NCBI GenBank assembly: GCA_030267565.1
Contig: BRXU01000007.1
Coordinates: 1,240,001-1,304,000 of the forward strand
Source: Pleodorina starrii
Taxonomy: Eukaryota; Chlorophyta; Chlorophyceae; Chlamydomonadales; Volvocaceae
Direction of reading: 5' to 3'
DNA: 64,000 bases
Position numbers and translations under genes: made by a program. The notes beneath the pieces were generated by a model. That model did not search any database and was not told the origin of the DNA. It was given only the letters and a program-made list of their open reading frames with translations. This document shows, one piece after another, positions 47,496 through 57,989 of the stretch (position 1 is its first letter; each line of letters opens with the position of its first letter).

Positions 47496-49058
47496 AGTGG
47501 TACCGGAGACTTGCACACGTGGCGCCCAATAGTAGGAGTCTTGGCCTCGTGAACCTCGAACGCGCGCAAGGAAACGACCCTGAAATGGTGGAGAAATAGT
47601 GCAGGATGAAATATTATGAGAAGAATATTTTTATATTAATCCAACTAAGTTAAATGCGGAGTTGAAATGCCTTCGGTGGTTCACATCAACCTCTGATGCA
47701 CGACCTTACGATTGTACGTGACTAGCAGGCTGCGTCTAGGCAACTTGAAAGCTCGGGACCATTTGCATAATAAAATTCCACACGCTTACTTATTTTCCAG
47801 CGTGGGATACCTGCTATCTCGGTTTAGCTTCCGGGTGGACGTTGCCTGGGCAACGAACTCTGGGTCAGACTCGCCCGTGTCGGAAGGACGAACGCAATCC
47901 ACCCAGGAAAGAACTACCGCAATCCAGGTTCAAAGACAGGTTCAAAGCTGCGGTCTGCTTTGCCCATCACCAAGCTCGGGAACTGCAATGACTGAGTGCA
48001 ACCGTCCGTAACCTGAACTGTCGAACCCTCCCCCGAGCGGAACCGCAAACCGTTGGCGACACACCAACGTCCCAGACTCTCTGTTCCAAAGCGAGCTGAC
48101 CTCAGCTGACCTCAGCAATACCAAAATGCGCTGACAGCATCGTGACGACGACAATCCGAAAAGCCGTCACGAACCTGCGTCGGAGGCCGAGTCGGGCGGC
48201 GTGCCGCAGCAGGCCGATAGTCCGGAGGAGGCCCAAACCGACTTCAACAACAACACACCAATTTTTTTAACGAGGTCCAAACTCCGCAAATGTACAGTTA
48301 GCTTGCGCATGCCTGCCCAGTTGCTTCTTACCAGTTCCGAGAGTTGACGGTGTCGGGCAGCTTCCCCAGTCGGAGGGTTCGTGGACACAGGCGATGCGAC
48401 GGCCATCGTGCAAGCGCCCAGCGACGCGTGTCTGCCCAAGAGGGTTTCACCCGGGGGGGGTTCGCCCTCGCAGCTAGTGGAAAATGACCGCCAGAGCCGC
48501 CACTTGACGGCGGCTAGCAGCCCTACTATGCTACTAAGCCAGTGGGGCTGCTGCGTGCTGCCCGCCCCAGCAGCCGGTGCGGTTTCGTCTTTACTGCCGG
48601 TATCATCCCCACCAAGCCCGACGCCCCGACCGTACATGGGGCCATTCGCGCCCTGGATCCAGGTCACCTTGCCAGGCCTTGGGCCCCGAAAACATGGATC
48701 CAGGGGTCGAGAATCCAGGATTTGGAATCCAGGTTTGATCTGGGATCACAGGTCGCGATAGGTGCGCAGGCTCCGGACCGTCGTACGACACGCACCACAC
48801 CACTTCGCATGCCTCCATCACGGAGGCCCAGCACACCCTACCCATGCACACGCAATGCACACCATACCTATACATATGTACAGCAACCCGTACGACGACA
48901 CATGTACGACAATACGTCAGGTGTCCGCAAGAGCATCGACGGCCACGAATGCGGTCAGGGCGGGATGGGTCACGTCACCGGTTGCAAGACCCCCCGGATG
49001 ACGTACGTAATGGACAACGTGTTTGTGTTTGTGTGGGTATGTGTAAGGCCCAGCATTG
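47496..49058. other. Intergenic region, one doubtful open frame
   Basis: The minus-strand frame 48667-48167 (166 codons, including LSSIVGLLAAVKWRLWRSF) is open without introns but has no recognisable domain. It may be chance. GGATCCAGG-like words recur at 48655-48740. No repeats A or B were seen here. Confidence 0.35.
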
Positions 49059-52000
49059 TCACGCCCGCTCCAGGGACCGCAACTCCGACTCAACCTTGGC
49101 AGCGGCAGGCTCACCCGCCCGGCCGCCACTGCCGCCCCCACCGCCGCCGCTGCCGCAGCAGGACGCATCGGCGCGGCCTGCGACCGTGGCGGCTGCCGTC
49201 GTGGCGAAGCAGGCTCTCGTCCGCTCATTCGCCGCCTCCGCACCGGCCCGCCCCCCTTCCTGCCCGCCAACAATTCCGTCTCCGGAGCTGGCCGGCATCA
49301 CACTGGCTTCGGAGCCGCCGCCGCCACCTCCACCGCCGTCATCGCCGCCGCCACCGTCAAACCTCGACGCACACCGCCTCCCCACGACCGCGTCCGCCTG
49401 CTGCTGCTGCTGCTTTGACGCCGTGGGCCCTTGTTCCTCCGTCACCGCTCCTCCGTTCCCCAAATCCGGCTGCCCCGGCGCCGGCACCAACACAAACCCC
49501 TCCCCCGACCCAGACGCTGAGCCCAACGGCGGCGCCCGGTCCTCATTCCGATCCCGCCCCTGGCCGCCGCCGCCGCCGCCGCTGGCGCCGTCGTTGCTGC
49601 GGCGCACCCGCACTGAAAGCGTCCGCATCTCCGACGCCCGCGCGAGTTGCCCCTGGCCAGCCGCCGCCTGCCCAACCTCCCGCTGCTCCGAAACCCGCCC
49701 CAGCGACAGCCGCCGCAAACGCAGCGGCGGTGCTGGCGGCGCGCCGCCGCCGCGCCGCGCCGGCACTGACAGCGGGCCGCCCGGCGCCGGCACGTAGTGT
49801 TCGACGAAGGCCGGGAGCGAGTCGCTGAGGCAGGCGGAGCGGCGGCGGCCCCCCTCTAGGCACATGCTGGGGTCGTCGAAGATGTCCGGCCAGTCCTGCA
49901 CTGGGCAGGGCGGGGGGCGGGGAGTACCGTTTGTCCGAGGCCACAGCGCGGCGCAAGGGCGCATTGCCGCAGGAGCAGCAGAGTCATGGGCATAGGCATG
50001 TCAGCAGCTGTGTGCCTGCCCACCTGCCGGCCGGCATTGCAGTGCCGGGGTTCTTCGCCACGGCCCCCAGGCCCCAGTCCGGCAAGCGGCAGCAGCAGCA
50101 CACACATGGTGCAACCACCCGCATCAGAACCGCACGGCCCCACCCCCCTCTGATCACCTTTGCCAGCTGCTGCGCGTCCTCCTTTGACAGCGCCAGCACC
50201 TCACAGCTGCTGGCGGCCACCATTGAGTTGCGGCGCACCTCCCCACCCAGGCAGGACACGTGGCCGAACAGGCCGCCAGCCTTAACGGGGGCGGGGGTGG
50301 GGTGGGGGTTGGGGTGGGGATAAGACAGTCAGAAGGACGTACGCGGGGGTAAGCAAGATGAAGCCGCGGCGGTGAAACGGAGGCGACGGGAAAGCGGGGG
50401 GGTGGGGAGGGGTGGAAGGGCAACATCAGCCTAGGACACGACACGACACGACACGACACGCGCGAAGAAACGGGTGACTGACGCCCCCAGCCCTCGCTCC
50501 TTCACGCCGCAAGTCGGCGGTACTTCTCTCACCGGGATACACCCAAGGCGCACGAAGCCCGGCCACACGCCACTCGCCGCCGCCGCCGCCGCCGCCGCCC
50601 GCCGCCGCTGCGGCGGCGGCGGCACGCTCGTGACCAGCCGCGTCAGCACGTCCCCCGCGCCGCTGCCCCCACCCCCGCCCCCACCGCCGCCACCCGCACC
50701 CCCTACTGCCGTCCTGTTGGACCCCGCCCGCGAGTCCTCCGCTCCCGCCCCCACAACCGGCTCCGCCGCCGCCGCCGCAACCGCCGCGGAAACACGGTCC
50801 AGGCCGCGGGACAGGCGCCCCAGCCCCTCGCCGCCTTTGCCTCCGCCGATATTTCCTGCCGCGAGGTTATCGCTGGCCCGGCCAAGCGCTAGTGACGTAA
50901 TAGACTTGCTGGCGGCTGACATGGCGTGGGACAGCCGCAGGAGGGAGCCGGCGGCGCTGAGGCGGCGGCGCCGCCGCTGCGACGGGAGGGTGGCCGGGTC
51001 GTCGCTGCCGCCGTCGCCGCCGTACCCATCGTGGCCTCCCTGGAGCTCGGCGGGCAGCTCCCGGCGCACCTCCACCTCGCCGGCTGCGTCGCGGGGAGGG
51101 GGTTGAACAGCCGGGGGGTTATAGGGTGGGAGGGTCGCTGTGGGTTTGTGCGCGGGGTGGTGAGCCGAAGGACAGCGCCGCGTGCGGCCGCGTGCGGGTG
51201 CGTGCGGGAGTGGTGGTGGTGGTGGTGGTGGTGATGGGGGAAGTGGGACATGCACAAAAGATGCAACATGCAAGTAGGATAAATTGAGCTGCCAGAGAAG
51301 GCGCCGAAGAGGGGATGATGTACGGTAGCTGGCATGCGGCCGACCCGTGGGTCACTGTCAAGTCGTGGCTCACGTCGCTTCGTGCGTCACCTCGCGTGTG
51401 TCTCACCCGCCAGGAAGTAGATCTCGCGGCCGATCTCACCCTCCCGTACGACATAATCCCCCTTTTCGTACAGCCGTAGCCGCAGCCGCAGCAACAACTC
51501 CACCACGAACTGAGGCGGCCGAGTCTGCATGAACGACACCTTGCGTACGACCTTGTCGTACAAGTGTAGTACGACCTCGGTGCGCAGCATGCGCGGCAGG
51601 CCTGCGGGTACCGGGAGGCGAAAGCTCGGGAGGGCGCACACCAGAACACACCACACCATGCAACGCCTGCTCACCAGGGCGCGAGCTCCCCCGCTCCCCC
51701 GCTCCCGCTACAGTGCACGAAGGGCCCAGCTGGCCCGTTAGCTAAAACCCTTTCCAGGGACAGGAGCCCACCGCGATACCGGTAACGACGACGTGAGAAC
51801 GGCAACAACTGCCGCCCATGCAGTGTGCCCCGAGGCGTCAGCAACGGCAGCGCCGCCTCTCGCCACCCCGCCCCTGTTCCCCCGGCCCTCCCCCGCAGCA
51901 CCCACCGCTGCTGCTCGCAAGTGTACCGGTACCTCGGCTTTTCTTTTGCAAACGGGAAGGGTTTGTTTCTGATACGTTACCGTTCGCGGGGCCCCGGCCT

Positions 52001-55000
52001 ATACGTGAATAGCCCCCATCCCCCCATCTTACCGTCCTCTCCGTCCCTTCACTGCGATACCTTAAGCAAAACCCCCTCCTGCAAGCACATGCACATGCAC
52101 ATGAACATGCACACCCACACCCACACCCACACCCACACCCACACCCACACCCACACCCACACCCACACCCACACCCACACCCACACCCACACCCACACCC
52201 ACACCCACACCCACACCCACACCCACACCCACACCCACACCCACCCGCACATCCGTATCCGTATCCGTATCCGCCGCACCGTCAATGATCTGGCGGTCCT
52301 TGTCCGTGAGCTGCCTCCACATAAGGCCCCCCTGGTAGCGCTGCACCCGGGCCGCCAGGTTGCCGCGCAGGTGACGCTTCTGAAGGAACTGAAACACGTC
52401 CTGACGCCGCTGCTGCATCTTAGCCTGCGTGCGTGCGCGCGGGAAGGCCAGGGGCGACGACACATACACCCGTATCAGTAGCATTGAGGAGGCAGTGCCG
52501 TTGTAAGCGTCCTCTCCAACCTCTGTATGACTGTCCCTCTCCAACACCTGACGTCATCCTCTCCTTTCCCCCCCCCCGGGAAATGAAAAAGGAAAAGGCG
52601 TGCGGGGCGGGGCGGGGTGCAGCGTGAGGGTTGAGGGAAGGAGCCCTTCTGGCGGGGCGGGAATGGGGTCACGGCACACCGGCCGGGCGTCAACGACAAC
52701 GTCAACGTCAACGTCAACCAGCCACCAACCAACCAACCAATCAACCAAGGAACGTTGGGCGCCGTGCCCCCGGTCCCGACCCCCTCCTCCTCCTCCTCCT
52801 CCTCCTCCTCCCCCGGCTCCGGCTCACCTCCGCGCCCCCGGTGCCCCCCATGTAGCTCCCCACAGCGCCCATGAACCAGCCCGCCATCACCACGCCGGTG
52901 ACTGCCGTGATGATGGCCCAGACCTGGTAATGAAGGTTGATGTGTGTTGATGTGTGATGAAGGTGAAGAGGATGAAGATGAAGAGGATGATGGGGACATG
53001 TATTATGATGATGATGATGACGATGAAGCGGATGTTCGGGAGGAGTAGGAGGCGGAGGAGGAAGAGAAGAGGTAGGGGGGTAAAGGGAAAGATACCGCAG
53101 CGAAGGGACGGAGACGGCGTTAGCGAACGGACCCGGAACCCAGGGGAGGGGGCCCACTCAGTGCGGCAGGCAGGGTGCGCGCGCGGGGAGCTGACGGCGG
53201 CGGCAGCGGCAGCGGCGGCGGCAGCGGGAGATGGGTATGTGGCACGTAACGGTGCGGTACGACACGTCGTACGGGTGTACCTTCTCGGCCGTATTGACGA
53301 TGGAGACGTCGCCGTACCCAACGGTCAGGAAGGTGTACATCGCCCAGTACAGCGCCACCATGTACCTGCGTGTACGACACGTGTACGACAGGCGCGCGGC
53401 GCGAGAGGAAGGACAGCGGCGAGGAGGGAGCGCGCGCGCGCGAAAAGGGCGGCCAAGAAGACGGAGAAAAGGCGGGTCATTGTGGCATTTCGCATTTGTG
53501 GGGCGGAAAACGTGGGGCAGAAAAAACGTTGGTAGGTCTCAATCGTTGGTGGGCACCAAGAACCACACCCGGGGCCCGGCAACCCCACGCCTTTCCGCAC
53601 CTGCCAAATTTGTAGGTGCTCCCCAGCTCCTCCGCCTCCACCCAGCTCCGGAAATCGATGCCCCCCTTGGCCACGTCGCCGACCAACGATCCGGGCCGCG
53701 GCGGTGCCGCCATGGTGTTGTGTGTCGCGACGACGCCGATGAAGTAGAAGTAGCAGGCGGCGTGGTGTATGGTGACCATGACAGCCGCCAGCAGCGACAA
53801 CAACCCCACCAGGCCCTTTTGTTTGAAGACCTTGGAGGCAAGGTAGGTGTGTACGTTGCTGGTCTGGAGGTGGGGCGGCGGGGTGAGGTAGGGAAAACAG
53901 TCCAAACGAGCTGACTGACTGACAGGCAGGCGAGCGGCGGGGCGGGAATAAATAGACGAGGAGAAAGAGGAGTATAAATATAGGAGAGGAGAAAGACGGT
54001 GGAGTGGTTGCGGCGGGTAATTATGAGGCTAGCGCAGCGGGGTGGTGGGGTGGGTGGGAGGGTGAGGCGGTGTTTGTGGGTGGTCCTCTCCAGCGCCTTC
54101 CATACAATGCCGTACCTGGAGGACGGTTGGCATGCGCAGCAGCTTGGTCAGTCGCAGCAACCGGAAGAGCAGCACCCGAGTCGAGTAGTCATGGGCTGCA
54201 AAGTGATGGATGTGAGGGGGCGGGGTGACCCACGGGTCGGGTTGGGTGTGGCCGTTTCAGGCCGCACACAGACGGTGGGTTGGGTCTCTTCACAAGGGAG
54301 TATCAGACCACACCAGACCAGACCAGGACAAACCAGACCTGACGAGGTTAACGCCCAACACCCCCAGAAAGCTGTCCGGAACCCGCCGAACCTCCAGTCA
54401 CCCACCGAGCACCGACCCATGGGTCACCCACCGACCCACGGTCCGCCGACCCAACCCACGGGTCATTCCGCAAACCCAAAGGCCACCGCCCCCCCCCCCC
54501 CACCCAGCCACCCAGCCAGCCAGCCACCCACCTGGCCCAATGTTGATGAGCGTGAGGAAGGGCAGACAGGCCAGCAGGTGCAGCAGGCCCCAGCGGCGCC
54601 ACAGGTAGTGTCGGGCCATGCGGGGCCGGCAGGTGGAGACGGTGAAGTCCTGCGATATGACGGCGGTGCGCAGCTGCACGGACACATCCAACAGGGCCAA
54701 CACGTCGATGGAGAACTCGACACAGCCTGGAGGGAGGGAGACGGGGGGGCCCGGAGGCAGTGCAGAGATGGGACCGCCGCCGCGGCCAGAGGAAGGGCAT
54801 GACGGGCCAAACAGGGGGGGGAAGCGGAGGGAGGGAGGGGGGAGTACTGCAGAGGGGATGTGACGGTCGGGGGCGGGGACATGGTACCCCCCCCCCACGG
54901 TACTCCACCCCCTGCACTGTGTGGGACCCGGACTCCCGGAGGTACGGTTGCCGTCCCGGGATTCGCAGGTGAGTGTATGTGTCTACATTGTGTGCTCTGA

Positions 55001-57217
55001 TCCGGATCCGGATCCGGATGGCCAGGCCGCCCTGTCCGGCTCCGGATCCGCCCTGTCCAGTTCTGGATCCGCCCTGTCCGGATCCGGCGTTCCGGACCCC
55101 CCTCCTGTCTGTCTATGAGCTCGCTCACCTAGCGGCGAGCCCGTCAGGAGGCCCAGGTCTGTCACAAACACCACCAGCACCGGGGTCACCAGGCAGATCC
55201 ACAAGTCGACTGGAAGGTACAAAAAGTCCCACAGAACCTGCGAAGGCGAGGACACATGCACGCACGCACATGCACACACCAAGCCGTCTGGGTTGGTCCA
55301 GCGGCGACGTGGGCGACGCGGTTACAGATACGGTACATTGGTAAGCACTTATTTGCCCATTCGGCAACGTTGATTTCGAGCATTCCCCCGGCCCCGTGGA
55401 TACCTCCCCCCTCCACACACACACACACACACACACACACCACAGGATTCCGGGTCCGTTCGCTAACGCCGTCTCCGTCCCTCCGCTGTGGTATCTTTTT
55501 TCTACACCCCACAGCCCGACAGCCGGGCACTCACCCTGAACATGGAATTGGGGTGCACCGCCGACAGCAGCAGCAGCCGCAGGCAGTTGGCGGCACTGGG
55601 CGCCAGGTCGATGTCCACAACCAGCCCCTTGCCCTCGCCCGCGCCGAACGCCGCCGCCACCGCGCCAGCCGCCTCCGCCGCGCGGCGCGCCAGCGCCCCC
55701 GCCGCGGCGGCCGCCGTCGAACTGGGGGCGGCGATAGCCGCCGGCGCCGCCGGCGCAGCTGCAGCCGCACCGCCGCTCGGTCCCTGCTGCTGCTGCTGCT
55801 GCTGCGACTGTAGTTGCCGGCGGTGGTCCTGTTCTTCCGTAGCGGCGGCGGCGGTGGCGGCGGTGGCGGCGGCGGTCTCTTCCGTCAGTTGGGGGTCTTC
55901 CGGGAGCTCTTCAAAGGCTGTGTCGTCGGATTCAAACTGCTCGAAGGACAGCTTGAAGAACGCCTGAAGCTGCACGATGAACCTGGCCTTGCGGACCTGA
56001 GAGAGGAGGGACAGAAAGGATGAGAGAGAGAACGAGAGAGAACGAGAGAGAGTCAGGGAAAGAGGAGGAGGGGGACCAGGGGGTGGGTATCGACGTGTAG
56101 GCCGGGGGCCGGGGGCGGAGTTGCACCACGTGCCGATATACCGTAGACGAGGTGAGAGCTGGAGGTTGGGGGCGCCCGAGGTGTGTGTCCTCGAGGGCTG
56201 CAATCGTAAGCAGCAGCCAAAGGAGGTGTTGACCCGGCCGGAAGCGCCAGTAGCGCCTCTGCAAGCCCTGCGAGTGTCCTGTCCTCGTGCCTAGTACCTC
56301 GTACCTTATCCGATACCCGGGGCAGCCAGTCCCGCAGCCGTTGGAGCATCCAGGCCGCTAAGATGGGGGAGCTGTCCTGCTGGTGTGGGTTGGGGGCGGC
56401 GGCGTTAGGCTTTGGGGCGTCAAAAGCCAGGCAGGGGCGAAGGCAGGTGGAGGGCGGAGTCCCCGGGAGGGCTTTGTGGGAGCGAAATGCATCATGCATT
56501 CCGTGGCACTGACTGGAGCAACCAACCATGGACAGACCGGACGTAAAAAAGTTAGCCAAAAGTGAACTGGCGCCACCGGCGCCGACCCACATCGCACAAA
56601 GCTCCGACCGATGCGCGCTTCGGTCTTCTCGGCCCCTCTCTACCCAGATCCGGACATTTCCTTGCCAGGACGTCCGACCCACATCGCCGATGCGACGGAG
56701 GGAGCAGGGGCTGTGCAGGGAGCACTGACACGCCTGTCTCTGTGCCTCACCAGCCGCCTGATAAATGCCGCTCGTATGGGTGCCGTACCGTTGAGCAAAA
56801 AGGATTCCAGTCATGGGAGCTGCTATCTGTCGTCATGAGCCGGCTGGCGGGCCGAGGCACCGTGCGATCCTCATCCGCCGTAGCCAGGTCGTCCATGTCC
56901 ATGTCCGCCGTGGCCAACCTGGGCTGCCTTTGCGTCGTTGACTGTGGACCCGGCACTGCGTCCCGCTGGTGGCCCGACGCTGTGTGGCCTTGCTGCTGAA
57001 TGCCAGAGCTGGGAGGCTGGGGAGCGGCTGCTGGCGGGCGCGGTGGCATGGCCATCGCCGCGCCGAAGGGGTCCGGCCCTGTCGGTATGGACGGTTCGCG
57101 CGACTCAGCACATGGCGTGCGAATCCGGAAGGTCGTGCGTTCGTGAAGGGCCGGCAGCCGGGCTTGGGGTAAAGGGTCCTCCGGCACCGGTGCTCCAACG
57201 GTCAGCGGCCAGGTCAT
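49059..57217 (-). CDS. Voltage-gated K+ channel with cyclic-nucleotide-binding domain, 14 exons
   Basis: Minus-strand exons: 57217-56789, 56376-56305, 55996-55535, 55237-55129, 54726-54532, 54195-54116, 53863-53601, 53365-53281, 52923-52828, 52424-52280, 51601-51407, 51083-50533, 50280-50158, 49895-49059. They are in frame throughout, 1213 residues. It has the layout of EAG/HCN/plant Shaker-type channels: S1 in [20 protein letters not shown] (~322), S2-S3, an Arg-rich S4 [17 protein letters not shown] (~430), S5, a pore helix and K+ filter TVGYGD (GYGD at 553-556), S6 [20 protein letters not shown] (~566), a C-linker ([20 protein letters not shown]) and a cyclic-nucleotide-binding fold ([20 protein letters not shown] ... 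[18 protein letters not shown] ... [13 protein letters not shown]). About 170 low-complexity residues from exon 12 interrupt that fold. N- and C-termini are long and disordered. The start is the first ATG of the frame. Confidence 0.95.
51938..52015 (+). repeat. Dispersed repeat A, long copy
   Basis: CTTTTCTTTTGCAAACGGGA, then GGGTTTGTTTCTGATACG, then the core TTACCGTTCGCGGGGCCCCG and GCCTATACGTGAATAG. Its left part matches the tail of the copy at 17330. It lies in channel intron 10, antisense to the gene. Confidence 0.75.
52030..52068 (+). repeat. Dispersed repeat B, diverged copy next to repeat A
   Basis: CCGTCCTCTCCGTCCCTTCA then CTGCGATACCTT resembles the second half of repeat B and lies 15-20 bases after the repeat A copy, in the same orientation as the 55446 copy. 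Confidence 0.55.
52110..52245 (+). repeat. CCACAC hexanucleotide array
   Basis: About 22 perfect CCACAC units lie in channel intron 10, next to the exon ending at 52280. Spurious long frames on both strands derive from it. Confidence 0.95.
53086..53140 (-). repeat. Dispersed repeat B, good copy
   Basis: AAAGATACCGCAGCGAAGGG then ACGGAGACGGCGTTAGCG and AACGGACCCGG. It lies in channel intron 8. Confidence 0.8.
55446..55500 (+). repeat. Dispersed repeat B, good copy
   Basis: GATTCCGGGTCCGTTCGCTA, then ACGCCGTCTCCGTCCCTCCG, then CTGTGGTATCTTTTT. It is the reverse orientation of the copy at 53086 and lies in channel intron 3, just after a CA microsatellite (55417-55441). Confidence 0.82.
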
Positions 57218-57989
57218 AACGGGCACGCGATGCCGATATGAGATTATCGGTCATGGCCGTTGTTGCATTCTGTTCTCCACATTAAAGGGTTTGAATTTTG
57301 ACTGCGAAATTACACATTCCAGTGTGTCGAAGGCGAGGATAGGTTTTACTAAATCCCTACGAGTTAGGCAGCCGAACATTTGATGCACAATCTGGCGAGC
57401 AGTAGCAGGCGTGAGTCCTTCACTTTCGTTTAACCAAAGCAACGGTTCTTAACGACGGCGTACCGTACGTCGCGCACGTACCTGGACAGCTAGTCCAATG
57501 CTCTCCTTTTGTTGCAAAGCACCTGAGCAACTAAGGCTTTTTGGTCTGTATATTATCGCAGAACTCTGTCTGCGCTCGAAAGGCCTGTGTTGAAGCCGGA
57601 GTCGTTGTAGTACAAAACAGGCTTTTGGGACGTCACAGGCCCTTATCAGCGCACACGTGAAGACACACAGCCCAATCGTGAGCACCTATCAGCTCACACG
57701 TCAGCCTTTCCTTTGAATACTCCGGAGAAGTTATCGGGACTGTACCTCAACGCCTGCCGCACTGCCAGGCCGTGCGCACATCACACCCCAGCTTCAGATC
57801 CGCACCCGCTGGTTGGCTGAGCGCCGGGCCCTCCATCCCCCCGGATTGCAAGCCACCACACGAAGGCATGCCTCCGCTGAGCCCCTAAGCCCTGCAAGAC
57901 CCCCGTGCTGCCACCCGACTGCTTCATCAACGCCAACCGCGACGTTGGGCGGTCCCGGTCCCGGTCCCCGCGAGGTCCAACCGACCCAA
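57218..57989. promoter_or_regulatory. Divergent upstream region, K+ channel and methyltransferase
   Basis: This 772-base interval lies between two start codons pointing apart, AT-richer than its surroundings over 57220-57720. No repeat and no obvious TATA element. The part after 57780 is open in the methyltransferase frame and could be transcribed leader. Confidence 0.45.

Noticed and set aside
52049..52547. Frames with VWVWVW or VGVGVG repeats on the minus strand and THTHTH on the plus strand
   Set aside because: They derive from the CCACAC hexanucleotide array in a K+ channel intron.
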